A stretch of DNA of 24,404 nucleotides from Albugo candida (GCA_905220665.1 CAJNAR010000101.1:1-24404), one strand, 5' to 3'. Numbered from the stretch's first letter, positions 9,352 to 20,701 are shown. Notes: generated by a model not told the origin, from the sequence alone. Numbers and translations are program-made.

Positions 9352-10082
9352 AACCAGCAATTCGTTTTTCCTACAAAGAAATTTGTGACGAGTTACAATT
9401 TGAGAATTGTACGGCAGAAATATGATTGATCGTCTGTTGTATGGTTATCAACCAATTAGAAAGAAAGGTGGAATAGAAACATATATGGAAATCGTTATAT
9501 TGTGTCAGTATGCAGAGAGAATAGTGATATGTGATACGCGATCTCCTTTCTGTATTCACAATGCATTTCCAAGTTTTGTAGTCAAAATGTAAAGAAATTC
9601 ATGTAGCGGAAATGTATCATTGAAGTCACGTGGAAACATCGAGTGTGGATTGAGAGAATCTTGATTCTTTAGAATGAATAGCTCGTCAAAGCATCTAGTG
9701 AGACACGAACCAGAAAAAAAAAGCACGTTAGAGGCCTGGGTGCGCCGTTTTATAGGAGATCACATTAAACGAATAACCGGTAATTATGGATACTGATAAG
9801 ATATGACGGGACCCCATTACATTGGATATTGTGACTGCATGTAAGAACGCATAAGGAACGATAAAGGATGTTCTTACAGTATAAAGCTGAAGTAATGAGG
9901 TAGCAGAGGTTAGGCTACAGGTAAAGTGAAACATAATAAAACGGGCATGTAAAAATGCTCAAGCAACATGAGAAAATTTCCACTTTATCGGCTAGTATAG
10001 CTTCTGTTTAGTCCTTTGGCTGATTGTCGTCGTCCCCAGGATGAAAAGTTCATTGGTTTTCGTGTGATTGAATAGCAGTATA
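9352..10082 (-). other. 5' flank of CCG copy 3, shared with copy 1
   Basis: No gene here. Short blocks match the copy 1 upstream region: about 9470-9500 resembles 3030-3066 (ACTG-CACAA...CTTCTATTCC), and about 9745-9800 resembles 2784-2850. The spacing between the conserved promoter block and the ATG is about 100 bp shorter than in copies 1 and 2, implying a deletion. The copia element starts at the distal edge. Confidence 0.55.
9446..9456 (-). promoter_or_regulatory. Conserved ATTGGTTGATA element of CCG copy 3
   Basis: Reads TATCAACCAAT on the plus strand, so ATTGGTTGATA in the gene direction. It begins 105 bp before the dead ATG. Confidence 0.45.
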
Positions 10083-10229
10083 TGTTGGCAGGTGAGCGAA
10101 GATGCGGTGTTGCAGGAAATTGCCAAAACTGAGGTTTTTTTCTTAGAAAATTAAAATCCTAACCAATCGTTTAAACTGAGTTCCAAGTGCGACTAGAAAC
10201 TTAAAACACATTGTTAAGTTCTTATAACA
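10083..10229 (-). repeat. 3' LTR of copia element
   Basis: 147 bp. On the plus strand it runs from TGTTGGCAGG to TTATAACA, with TGTT/AACA ends. It is about 90% identical to the LTR at 14495-14642. The pol stop codon lies inside its first bases on the coding strand. Confidence 0.93.
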
Positions 10230-11069
10230 CTCCTTCCATTCCGGTTGCACTAGAAGTTGTGTCATCTTCAACTTGCATTGTCCGATCCCTTAACTGCCAT
10301 AACTCCCTTAGCTGAAGAAATCTTGGCGTCGGAAACGCCTTCGTCTGCAAGTCGGCCATTATCTTCGACGTATGTACGTACCTTGGCGCGATAATTTTTC
10401 TGACCATGTTAGCTCTGACGAAATTGAGTCGGACGTCGATACTTTTGGCCTTGGTTGAAGTAGCTTCGTTGAGAAATTGACTGATAGCCGCCTGGTTATC
10501 CATACGCAAGATCATTGGCTCCTTCACTTTGACTTTTAAGTCGCTAAATAATTCCTTGCTCCAAGTAATTTCTGCGATGCCTTCGATGTTGCTACAAACT
10601 CTGCTTCGATCGTCGATAATGCTAATGAGTGCTGCTTCTTGCATGACCAGCTGATCATCATTCCATTCAAAGTGAATGCTGTACCAGATATGCTCTTTCT
10701 CGTTTCATCATCTGCTACGTAATCAGCATCCGAAAACGCTTTCAGAGTGACTTCTCTGGAATTCGTGCATACCTCACCACCCAAATAGAGCTTCAGAATT
10801 TTAGTACCCTTAAGATACTTCACTACTCTGACACCTAACGCCCAATTGGCTGTTGTTGGTGCATGAGTACGTTTCGTCAGCTTATGAACAGCGAAACTGA
10901 TGTCTGGACGCGTGCAGCGTGCAATCCACAAAAGGCTGCCCGCCAAAGACTGGAACTTCTTGATAGTTGGCTTCTTGACTGAACGTTTCTCCAAGCAGTC
11001 CGATTTTGATGTTGTACTATCACTGTAGTCCTGACCGATAGGCGTGAGAACCGGATGCGCTTCATCCAT
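10222..11069 (-). pseudogene. Copia RNase H with end of reverse transcriptase
   Basis: The C-terminal part of Pol, which degrades the RNA strand of RNA-DNA hybrids. The first frame (11069-10536) has the RT connection region (SLLWIARCTRPDISFAV) and then RNase H with AFSDADYVADDETRKSISG and LALSTIEAEFVA, holding the catalytic Asp and Glu. A shift near 10590 moves to the frame 10644-10222, which continues with EGIAEITWSKEL, RMDNQAAIS and KSIDVRLNFVR. This frame ends at a TAA (10224-10222) inside the 3' LTR. The family is unmistakable; the product cannot be made as one chain. Confidence 0.93.
10230..10242 (-). other. Polypurine tract
   Basis: GGAATGGAAGGAG on the minus strand, directly before the 3' LTR; the normal plus-strand primer site of an LTR retrotransposon. 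Confidence 0.75.
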
Positions 11070-11955
11070 TCACATTTTCCTTGTTAATTCGCATAGACGG
11101 TTCCTGATCCAAATAGTATCCATCTTCATCGCTGTAGCGAACTCGCATGCCCAAAAACTTGCTGACGGGTCCGAGATTCTTGATTGAAAGACTTGAAAGA
11201 CCATCAAATGTAGACTCAATTATCGAAAAACTTGTCCCGGTTATCAGTATATCGTCGACATATACCCCCAAAACCGTAATTCCTTTTGTGTCTTGGTCGT
11301 GATATAAACGTGAGTCTGTTAGACTTTGTTTGAAACGTGCATTGCTAAGCTTCTCATGTAACAGGTGACTCCATAGCCGTCCTGCTTGTTTCAGTCCAGA
11401 TAGGCTCTTCTGTAAGCGTAGTACCACTTGATCACGACTCGTAACACCCAGTTCATCCAGCTAGGATATCGATATTTTCATTCCTTGAGGCACGTGCAAA
11501 TACAGGTCCAGGTTCTTCTCCGTTGGAGCCTTCACGTACGCATTTGGTACGTCACCAAGCCTTGCTGGCATTCCCCAGATTCTTGCTAAAGCTAGTATGA
11601 GCTTTGCTGTGCCTAAATCCATGACTGCTGCAAATGTCATGTCATAATTGACTCCGAATACTTGTTCGTTCCCGCAGGCAACCATTCTAGCCTTAAAGCG
11701 TTCCAGATTGCCGTTTGCGTCCATTTTTTGCTTGAATACCCACTTCGTATGTAAGGCTTTGATATCGCTTGTTCTTGGTACAATGGTCCATGTTCTGTTT
11801 TCCTCCAGTGAGGCTAGTTCTGCGTCTGCAGCCTCCTTCCATTCGACGTGCTTTACTGACTTCATTGCTTGATTGTACGTCTTCGGATCCGGCTCAATCA
11901 GCACTGACACGATATCTTGAGACGAAGCTTTCCTTCCTTGGTTTCTGGTAACCAT
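11062..11955 (-). pseudogene. Copia reverse transcriptase (RVT_2)
   Basis: RNA-dependent DNA polymerase domain. The frame opens at the ATG at 11955 and carries the copia N-terminal signatures WKEAADAELASLEENRTW, KWVFKQKMDANGNLERFKAR and GVNYDMTFAAVMDL (usually TFAPV). An in-frame TAG at 11463-11461 interrupts it. The same frame continues with LQKSLSGLKQAGRLW and the catalytic YVDDILITG at about 11262-11236. It ends at 11062, where a frameshift leads to the next segment. The YVDD motif is intact, but the stop and the shift make it a pseudogene. Confidence 0.94.
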
Positions 11956-12159
11956 CTCACTTCTTGGATCTTTCTTGATCAGATCTGATCGCGGCCTTGT
12001 GACAGTTGTGATTGATTTTCATTGAACGTTGGTATTCTTATGAGGTTTCACGTCTACTTCTTTCAAATCCTGTTGACGTTCCTTGGAATTTCCAAATCTA
12101 TTTGCGCCTTCCATAGTTGACTCCACATTTGAGATGTGTTGAGTGATAATGACAGTCTT

Positions 12160-13032
12160 TTATTTGGGTAAATATACTTTGTATCCTTTGGTTCCATCGC
12201 ATTTTCCGATAACTATGCCTTCTTCACTTCGCTTCGCGAGCGACTTTTTTCCAGTTCGCATTCGAACCGAACAAGGTGAGCCGAATGTTACGACATCAGC
12301 AAGATTTATATACTTCCCATTCAAAACCTTCAAGGGGGTTCGTCTTCCTTTATACGCTCTGGTTGGGCTTCCATTAAGGATATATGTCGCATATTCAGCG
12401 GCATGTCCCCAAAAATATAACGCCATAGAGTTTCCAAATATCATAGACCGCACCAGGTTCATGACTGTCCTATGCATTCGTTCAGCTTTCCCATTCGATG
12501 CTTGGTTTTCGGCCTCACTGATTTGTCTTCGCACTCCCTCTTCTTTGCAAAAAATGTCCACATTTCTGTACTCAGCGCCGCCATCTGTTCGTAGAACATG
12601 AATCTTGCAATCAAATGGTTTCTCGAAGTAAGTCAAGAAGTCTTGAAACTTCGTTGCTGCTTCATTCTTCGTCTTGGCCAAGAGTACCCGACAATAGTTC
12701 GACTTGTAGTCGAAAAAAATCGACCAAATATCAATTTGCACGTCGGTCTTGAGGCGTGATCGGACCCTTCAAATCACTGCATATTACTCTTTCCGTTGGT
12801 GAGTTTATACCGGTATATTCCCGAGACTGTCTGTTCTTTGTTTGCTCGCTTCTGCACAAGTAAGGCATTTCAATCGCCGATGGTCATCAATCTCGATCCC
12901 TGGTTCCGGAAGCTTTGCTATACGCTCAATAGTATCGTATTTCAGATGACCAAATCGTTGATGGAAGTGTAGAATACTTCCCGTCTTCTTGTTTGCGTCA
13001 TCCACGGACTCAATTGAAGCGAGTATATCCAT
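12160..13032 (-). pseudogene. Copia integrase (HHCC zinc domain and catalytic core)
   Basis: Integrase inserts the cDNA copy into the genome. The pre-integrase zinc domain is at 13032-12805: HFHQRFGHLKYDTIERIAKL, then CLTCAEASKQR, giving the H-x4-H / C-x2-C set with one Phe for the usual Trp. The core follows. The first catalytic Asp lies in CSDLKGPITP (around 12770) in a shifted frame. The second is in LRTDGGAEYRN and the Glu is in SNGKAERMHRTVMN. A compensating frame excursion at about 12735-12820 and a terminal TAA at 12162-12160 break the chain; the frame reopens towards the RT segment. Confidence 0.93.
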
Positions 13033-13640
13033 GGCACTGGATACGCGTTTCCGGCCCTCTGTTTCGATACGAGAACGTTTTTGACCATATTTACTTCGAA
13101 CACGATCGCACCATCAGCAGTAAGTCGTACTACTCTCGATTCATCTTCTCGATACGCCAATTTGCATCCTTTCGCCTCCAACTTTCCATACGAGACAATA
13201 TTCCAAAGGAGGTGTTCCGAATGTTGCACATCGTTCAATAGAACATTCCTCGGTAAACTGTTGACTGTTGCGATAATCTTCTCCGATCCTGTCCACCCCA
13301 ACTTCATTTCCTTCCCATTTGGAAGTATGCATGATTCGGTGCATTCCTTACGATGCTGTAACATGTGTACATCTGTTACAAGGTGCCTGATGGACCTGCT
13401 GTCTAGTATGCATACTTTCTTCGCTTGTTCCAGCGTAGTACTCTTGCCTCCAATTCCTAAAACGATGTCTTCACTGCTGCAGGAGCTCTGGTTTCGGCAA
13501 TCCTTTTTCATGTGTCCACTTTTCCCGCAATTGTAGCAGTTCATTCGCTTCTTCGGCTTGAATTCCCTTATCGCACCGATTCGGTCTGGAGAAAACTTCT
13601 TTGGCTCTCTTGGTGCATCACTGATGGTTTCTGAATCCAT
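12942..13640 (-). pseudogene. Copia Gag zinc knuckle and aspartic protease
   Basis: The frame from the ATG at 13640 has a CCHC zinc knuckle, CYNCGKSGHMKKDC (residues 35-48, nucleotides 13538-13497), which binds the element RNA. About 30 residues later comes the protease site. The family motif D-S-G-(A/S)-x-x-H reads D-S-R-S-I-R-H (Asp at 13403-13401), so the catalytic Gly is replaced by Arg and the protease would be inactive. The frame runs past the protease towards the integrase and ends at 12942. A frame change near 13030 leads to the integrase zinc domain. Confidence 0.92.
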
Positions 13641-14490
13641 AAGCTGGGCAAAATGACACAGTTCTCGGCTTGCCTTCTGCTGTCATCTCTCATTGTGTTG
13701 ACACGGGCCATCAGAGCCTGTTTAAAATCAGGCTTTGAGTACTTGATAACGCTTTCCAGGAGCATATCATCGGCTCCACCGACTGCTTCACTGAGTGCCG
13801 ATAAGAACAAAAAATGCTCACTCCAAGAACGTTCAGTCGATTTTGTGGCAATAAAAAGGCGTGTTGCCTGCGTCCTGGTGATGTTGGGCCGGAATACTTC
13901 GTTGATCCGGTCCATCACTTCTTCAACGCTAGAGCACTGAGTCATCCATTGAGGGACTTGCTGCTCGTAATAAGTGAGCGCTTTTCCACTCAGATGCCGT
14001 CCTAGGCGGTCCAGCTTCACCTCCTCACTCCAAATTCCGCCGGATGCTTGCTGGGCGTGCGATAGTTGCCGCAAGAAATGAAATCCCATTGGGTAAACGG
14101 CGCTCCAAGTCCCGAGTATGTCTCTTTCCCGTCGAATGGATAGCTTCATATCCCTTATCGCTGGGAACCTCACTCGGTTTAGCCCATCCAGCGCATTATG
14201 TTGCATTGCATGGACAAAGCTTTTCCTCATCCCGCTTCCACGTTGCTGCATTGGTTTTGCATCCAGGGATGACATTGTCAAACCCTGTCCTTGGTTGCGC
14301 GGTCCAGCAAATAAGCTCTCCGCTCGCGGGGTTGGTGGGGTACGTGCGAGCCGACGCTCCGCTCGGTTTCGATCTTGTCCAGTCGATTTCCGAGTGTCTC
14401 CAGCAGCATCATCATTCGGTCCATCTTCGACTCATCTGATCCGTCGGATTCTTCCATGGTCTTGGCTGGTGGAATCTTGGTTGAGCTCAT
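13568..14490 (-). pseudogene. Copia Gag (capsid) region
   Basis: Structural protein of the intracellular virus-like particle. It starts at the ATG at 14490-14488, only four bases after the 5' LTR, and runs to 14278 with an acidic, Met-rich N-terminal part. A frameshift near 14280 moves coding to the frame 14281-13568, which has the capsid-like helical region (GKALTYYEQQVPQWMTQ, FRPNITRTQATRLFIATK, WSEHFLFLSAL). From memory these phrases resemble Gag of copia elements in Phytophthora and relatives, which supports an oomycete host. A further frame change near 13650 leads to the zinc knuckle segment. Confidence 0.88.
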
Positions 14491-14494
14491 AACC
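14483..14494 (-). other. Candidate primer-binding site
   Basis: GGTTATGAGCTC directly follows the 5' LTR. It loosely resembles the initiator-tRNA-Met sites of other copia elements (TGGTATCAGAGC). It overlaps the Gag start codon. Confidence 0.45.
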
Positions 14495-14642
14495 TGTTGG
14501 CAGGTGAGCGAAGATGCGGTGTTGCAAGAAATTGCCAAAACTGAGGTTTTATTTTTTAGAAAATCAAAATCCCAAACTATCGTTTGAACGAAGTTCCAAG
14601 TGCGACTAGAAACCTAAAACACATTGTTAAGGTCTTTCAACA
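14495..14642 (-). repeat. 5' LTR of copia element
   Basis: 148 bp, TGTTGGCAGG to TTTCAACA on the plus strand. Compared with the other LTR it has scattered substitutions and one length change in a T-run. Confidence 0.93.
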
Positions 14643-14812
14643 AGTAGGACAGATGAGCTGATGGTGTTTAAATTACTAGAATTAGACGATCGGACTTCTC
14701 TATAGACCTATGCTAGCTTGAATAATAAATATACATACAAAACATACAAAAACAAGTGCCTCTGAGAAAAGATAATTCTCCTTCCTTTTGATTTCCCTGT
14801 GGTGACTTCTCA

Positions 14813-16135
14813 ATGCGCCAGGTACTACGTTATCCACCAATTGAGCAGAAAAAAGCGAAAGACAGCCTTTTTAACCCCTTTCAACCTTTCCTCTCCAACG
14901 AAGCGGTTCAAGTCAACAATTCGACACAGCCCCAGGTCACCGTCCGCTTGTAGTGACATGGCAACGCTCGTGAGTCACCCAGCCTTACGTGACTGTGTAA
15001 TGACGCGGAGAGTGCCCTCACCCCCAGCATGACGGTCCAGAGTGGTAAAGGTGGTACATATGGTACGGCCACTGCATCGTCATAAGGTAATGTCAAGGCA
15101 ATCGCAAGTGTGGACGAATTCAAACGTCCCACTTTGACAGATATTATTAGGTCCCAGGAGTTCTTACGCAAGAACAAAGAACGAATAGAGCACAATACCG
15201 CGTGAAGCTCCCAAAGCCAATATCTTCAGATATTGCTGCAACTGTGGACTTTATGCTGGAGAGTATCCGTATTGATCAGTTGAGGCCGCCAAAATCGAAG
15301 CCGCAAGGCATTTCAAGATTTCGAAACAATTTTCCAATGAGTTTTGAAATGGGCCAGGCATTGACTCGCATTCTTATTGGCAATTTACTGACATCAATCG
15401 TCCGGGTCCACCCCAGCCCGGCGATTGAGTCTCTTCTGGAATGTCGTCAGATTGGACAGTGTCTAAACTCCCAGGGGGATGTGCTTGTGATGGTTACGTC
15501 CAAGGGCGCATGTGCAGAACTGGAGTGCCGGTCAGTCTCCGTTCTAGTTGAAAAGGTTTTAGTCAAGAATATGACACCTCAGAACGTTGATACTATCGGG
15601 ATGTATTCGGTGTTGGTCTTGAGGTCGAAAAAGAGGGTATTTTGAACTCAAAAAGACGTGTGGGATCCTTCTCGATACCTTTCGAGAGTGAAGTAATTTT
15701 TGAATTCCTCCAAAGTAGTGATTATGTCGACCTGGCGAATTTACTTTGCATTCCCCACGTACCCAGAAGCATTGGTGCGAGCTGAGAAGATATGCGAGAA
15801 AATCACGTTTGGCAAACACCCCGTCCCAGTTCGAGAAGACTGCTCCGATTCTGACAGAGCTACCACCTTTCGGTCAACGTGGGCCATACTATTTGAATTT
15901 GGTAGCCTCTGCCACTCCCCCGACTGCAGCTCCAAAACCAAAGAAGGAAACAACAAAAACGGCTTCTCTGGTCGCCTCAAAAACCATGGATAGCTAGATT
16001 CCGATCCAAAAAGGGTGACAACAATAGTCCAACGGAACCTATCCGAGCACATTTCGTCGGAATCAAACTATTCTCCGTATACCACACAACCGGGACCACC
16101 ACAATTCTGCAGCCATCCCCTCCAATCCTATAGCT
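14813..16135 (+). pseudogene. Decayed coding region of unknown family
   Basis: I do not recognise the protein. Protein-like stretches on the plus strand follow each other with little overlap. An ATG at 14813 opens 46 codons to a TAG at 14951. The same frame is open again at 15029-15082 and 15086-15202. The next frame is open at 15202-15645 (Pro, Ile and Ser mixed, with a Val-rich stretch). A third frame runs 15600-15782, then another at about 15790-15997 with a Pro/Lys-rich tail (PTAAPKPKKETTK), and a last one to about 16130. The sequence looks more GC-rich than its surroundings. It reads as one long gene broken by about five shifts and three or more stops. No RT, transposase or polymerase motif was found, so it could be a host gene, a transposon gene or an old viral insertion. 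Confidence 0.45.
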
Positions 16136-16136
16136 A

Positions 16137-17786
16137 GTGGACAGTCTATCTTTAAAGAGCTTAACGAAAGCGGGTGAGTGGGATGGAGATATAACTTTGC
16201 GAAGTGGTTCGTTCACGCGGAAATGTCACCATGTGGAGCCATTTCGACACATGGTAGCAAAAGCACGGCCTAGTGCTCTGGATGATTGGGGACCAGAAGT
16301 TATTTCTCTGTACTCATGACAATGGAGGTGGAGACAAAGGAAGTCGAAGAAGCTGGCAACCTGGAACATGGAACGGTTTCACACTATTCCCGTAAAACGC
16401 GATTGCCAGAAGAAGTAGTCACTTCAAAAGAGGCTAGCCATTTTTGTTCGCAAATGCCACATGAAGGTTGAAAATAGGAGCGAACAACCACAGTTGGCGA
16501 GATGGAGAGCAATGAATAGTAATTTCAAAAACTCCATCTATACAACCAGAGCGTACCAGCTGGTCCAAACGGACACACAAATCGAATTTGCGTGCAGGAT
16601 GATTCATTTCAGCCCAAATTTCCGGACAAAATCACCCGAGCATCACTTGATCATCAGATCGCTATGCATAGTGTGATACTTGCCTGTATGGAGTCCAATG
16701 ATAAAGCAGTGAACGATGTTGCGCATCTCTCCTGGTCAATCGAGTACTCGCTGCTCAGGTTTTGAATGAAGATGCAACGTTTGTGACACAATAAAGTCGA
16801 CATGTTGGTGGGAAAGTCCCATCGAAACGGAATGTGATGTTTAAGAAGAATCGCCATATGGTGGAGAGCGGTGCCGAAAATCGTTCTCGGCTTGTCGAGA
16901 ATAATGAAATCTCTCGTTATGGTCGAACTCCTACCTGTGTGTACTGCCCCCATTCCTTCCACAAATGATCACCGGGTCCAATATCTCACAGATTGGCCAG
17001 TGCTTTACATTCCGAGCCATAACTTCCGATTACTGCCAACCAATGTGCTACTATCGTAGTCACGAAAAAAGGAAGGCATCAATTTTCATTTCCAATGTTC
17101 TGGAGTTAAATGGAAAGGAATTATCTGTAGTGAGTTCGACGAGAACTCCCTCAAAAGTTACTTTTTCCCGGAAGAATTAGCAACACTACACCTCTCATTC
17201 AAGATGGTGACAAGAAATTGACTGCTGGTCCACTTCGAAGTGAATGCTAAGGGCTTCTCGATTATTTCAGCGTGGTACAATATCCCAGCACACAACGTGG
17301 ATGTAAATGAAATTCATATAATGGTCCTCTTTTTATATATCACGTCCTATGAGAACACTCTATTTATTTTGTTCAAGAAAGTAAGTTTCACGATCACAAC
17401 CAGCTGGAATCATTTCAGTTCTTAGTACATTTGAAAATACAGCGCAAATGTTGGTCAAAGACCACAACAGGGCTTTTCTACGCCCAACTTAAAATCGCAG
17501 TGGTGAAACGACAATCCTTCTTCAACACTTTCTCGGCTATGAAAAATATTTAGAACTCACCGAACGAAGCAATCGAAATTGCTATTTGGTTTATGGACCT
17601 CTCATCACGATACACCGGGGTATATTGACAATGTCTATGCACCGGCCAAACCGGTCATCCAACACTTTCAAATCGGACACAATACATCTCGTATTTGATG
17701 ATTTTGATACCCCACTAGATCCACCAATCGATCCTTCGAGTGGAGTAACAACTTGCCACGAACCAAGTCGATTAGAGTGTTTGTAA
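16137..17786 (+). pseudogene. Further decayed plus-strand coding patches
   Basis: Possible continuation of the region before it. The clearest patches are about 16290-16470 (acidic, EVETKEVEEAGN), 16613-16762 (50 codons to a TGA at 16763) and 16762-16967 (next frame, one internal stop). The last of these ends with a C-x2-C-x3-H pattern (CVYCPHSFHK) that may be half of a zinc-binding site. A weaker patch at about 17586-17786 contains DDFDTPLDPP. Frames change between patches. The family is unknown and the grouping into one gene is inference. Confidence 0.3.
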
Positions 17787-18095
17787 TGGCTTTCGCAGTT
17801 GGATGTGGGACACGCTTGGGGAATCCAACATCTGGCTGAAAAAATAGTTAGGTCGGAACAGCTACTTCATATAGTATGCAAAACCTCTGCATATTTCCGT
17901 CCACGACATGCGGGAGATCATATGGCAAAAAATGTAGTTTCTGCAAATCCAACTCAATTTCCGGGGCGAGGATACTAAAAAACTGCTTCTTTATGACTAG
18001 TTGGATATCCTCAAGTTGTCGATGCAATCGAATCAAGAAAAATTCGGTGCTCGAACAGTGCGGACAACTTCGATTCCCGGAATAATGTGGGATAG

Positions 18096-18488
18096 TTGCA
18101 GACGCAAATCAAGAAATAGCATCAAGAAATTGAGAAAAATATCTCTCAAGATAGCCGACAAAATGTCGAGTCTAGCCAGCGTGTTTTGGAAGCCGTAGCC
18201 GCTCGATATCGGAGTCACGACACCAATCACTTATAACGTTTTTACGAATCGAGTCTCGCAAAATTTAGAATTTCGGTCGAGAAAAATGACAAATACAACC
18301 AAGGAGAAAGCTTCTATCATCACGTGAAGCATACGAAGAACTCTTCCAAGCATTCTTTTTGCCCTCCGGATAGCTCTTGTCGTCGTGTACCGAATGAAAA
18401 TGTGACGAAAAAATGTGGCACCCTGCCATCTATCCCGAGTGAAATTATTGACGAATTCAGATATCATTACGGTGCTTCAACATCACTA
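18096..18488 (+). pseudogene. Decayed coding fragment, possible coiled coil
   Basis: The plus frame from 18096 to the TAG at 18489 is broken only by a TAG (18117-18119) and a TAA (18234-18236). Its first part is rich in Glu, Gln, Lys and Asn with a heptad-like look (HQEIEKNISQDSRQNVES). Its second part is Ser/Lys rich with three Cys. The overlapping frame at 18001-18198 and the minus frame at 18231-18467 are alternatives. No family can be named. Confidence 0.3.
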
Positions 18489-18912
18489 TAGCTCCGAGAC
18501 CGACCCAGCTGATCCATGCGAATCAAATAAAAAAAAGCTACTTTATTCGAGTTGAGTTTCCCTACGTCAGAAGAGCAAGACCGTCTCTCAACTCACTTAA
18601 GTACGGCTGAGATGGTGAAATCAATAAAGCACATGGGGAGTCATTCTTGGCGTACCAGCTGCATTTCATCAACTTGATTCGGAAACGTTTGGTGATTGTA
18701 TGAAGATCGTGTTCGAATATCGGCTGGAAAGAGGTATCTTACTTCGATTCCAACGCCTGTCGGCAATGAAGCATTTTGAAGACTTAAAAGCATGATGATT
18801 ACCTCTTGTGTAGACAGAAGGGTTTCAATTTGTACAAGGTTCACTGTAAACATGAATTTATTTATGATCCGGATAAGGTTATCTCCGAGTACCGAAGTAC
18901 ACCTTTGTCAAA

Positions 18913-19119
18913 TTGCAGCTCATAGCTCTATATTTGATAGCATCAAACTACGATATTGCTAGAGAGACGTATATCCGGGCTGATTTACTAGCCGTTTGGG
19001 ATGACACCATGCTTCCATTTGTGCAATTGTGCAGACGCAGACGTGGCCGATCTGATATAAAAATGCGATTGATGGGAAACTCTATCGAGACTAGCATAGC
19101 AGGTCTAGCATCGTGTTGA
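18913..19119 (+). pseudogene. Short coding-like fragment
   Basis: A 68-codon plus frame beginning at TTG, with a protein-like stretch (NYDIARETYIRADLLAVWDD) and a basic patch (CRRRRGRSD). There is no ATG at its 5' edge. It may be the last recognisable patch of the decayed block that begins at 14813. Confidence 0.25.
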
Positions 19120-19120
19120 C

Positions 19121-20698
19121 TTAGAGTTATCCATTCAATCAAGATAGATGAAAGACTATATCAATTTCCATTACCGTAACACGCACCTTAGAAGGGAGAA
19201 TGACCTAGGAAAGACAAGTATTGCATCAATTTTTACATATATTCAAGATCGACTAATTTGTGCATTCGTTTGTTTGATGTTACCACTTTCATTCGTGCGG
19301 TAAATCGAGGGATCAAAGTCACGTATCAGATGATGACGATAAAGATCCTAATGAAGCTGAAGAAAAATGCAAGCATTCTCATAAAACATGTGCTTTTATT
19401 ATCAAGGAGTGAGACAAAGCATGTGGAGAAAACGCCGAGAGAAGCTCTCCAAGAGACCAACGCAATAAGAGTTTAAGGCTCGCTGTATACAAGGAGAACT
19501 GTTCAACTTCATTAAATATGATGTAATCAAGAATGATCCGTTCAACTTCATCTAGCTGATACCAATCCGTCAGCAGACTCGATGACAGCAAAAGATTGCT
19601 TGCTAAAATAGATATCAACGTTCTTTGTTTTCCTCATATTTTTTCAGAACAAGGAGTCCATTTGTAAAAGATCCCTTTCGTCAATTTAGTGGGTACATGA
19701 ATCACTACATCACTTTATCAGACAGTATTCCATGCGCGCACATATACTGGCTGAACGAGCGGAAGGAAAGGTAGTTGAATGTACAAGGGTACTACTCAAA
19801 GAATAAAAACGCAGCCAGATGAGAGACCCTAGAATGTTTCTTTGATACTCTCACAATTCACATCACTTGAGGAGACGATACATAACGACAGCATATGAGA
19901 ATACGCAATCTACATTCAACCTGGAGTTAAATCTGTTTGCATCCGTTGAAGCGTTCATTGAGACTACATACAAGAATGGAATAAACTAAAGATAAAAGAG
20001 TAGACAAATTGAGTAAATAACTGAAGTCTTGCACTTCGAGTGAATGAGCGGAAGAAGTACACATTATTGTATAATGAACGTAATAAGCTGTTTGGCACAT
20101 ATGCCACAAACAGAGAAGTATGGTTCACTTCGTGTCCATACAGGAATCCTAGCTTTCTGAAAGATTTTTTTCATCTTTCGTCTCGTCGATGACCGGTATA
20201 TAAGAGCTATTCTGAAAAGAATACGGCATTTGACACTCTCTGCACATGATCTACTACGTAGTGCAGCAATTCAAAACATTTCCTGGGTCATTCTTACTGG
20301 ATCTCCAATGATTTTTAGCTCACTGATCTCTTCTCTGAGCATCGACATACTCGTCCCTAGAGAAAATAAATTGTTGCACAAGTAATTGAACAAGCCATGA
20401 CACGCTTCGTTTTCAACCGGGCTATAAATGCGTCAAAATGTAAGTTAAGTATGATTCGGAAAGGCATCTATCCTCTTTCTGCATTTCAACTTTGATTAAA
20501 TGAATTAGTACAGGGCGCACTTGGCGCACGGATCTCTGTACACGAGTCTTTGATCTTAGTTGCACGTGAAATAGGAGGACATATCTTTGAGCTAAATTTA
20601 ATGATAGCTTTACACCCGCATCAGATGTATCTCTTTCATCTGTTTTCGCCGCGAAATGAGATGATTTGGACGTTCTTATAATATGACTCAAATGATTT
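19121..20698. other. No supported gene
   Basis: Only short open frames. A short acidic, His/Cys-containing plus stretch around 19320-19420 (SDDDDKDPNEAEEK) could be a remnant. No repeats or RNA-like structures were noticed. Confidence 0.5.
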
Positions 20699-20701
20699 TT
20701 A

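Larger units (their letters stand above)
10083..14642 (-). mobile_element. Ty1/copia LTR retrotransposon, full length but inactive
   Basis: A 4.56-kb element transcribed on the minus strand. It has two LTRs (14495-14642 as 5' LTR, 10083-10229 as 3' LTR), a candidate primer-binding site, Gag, protease, integrase, reverse transcriptase and RNase H in copia order, and a polypurine tract. Coding is split by at least five frameshifts plus a frame excursion in integrase, and by several in-frame stops (for example near 12160, 12022 and 11461). The LTRs differ at about 15 of 148 positions, so the insertion is not young. No clean 5-bp target duplication adjoins the ends; AGTA occurs at 10077-10080 and 14643-14646, but is offset by 2 bp on the left. 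Confidence 0.95.

Noticed and set aside
11648..14587. Plus-strand open frames opposite the copia element.
   Set aside because: They are shadows of the minus-strand Gag and Pol coding sequence, which is identified by clear motifs.
10077..14646. AGTA as a copia target-site duplication.
   Set aside because: The left copy is 2 bp away from the LTR end and only 4 bp match. This is too weak to claim.
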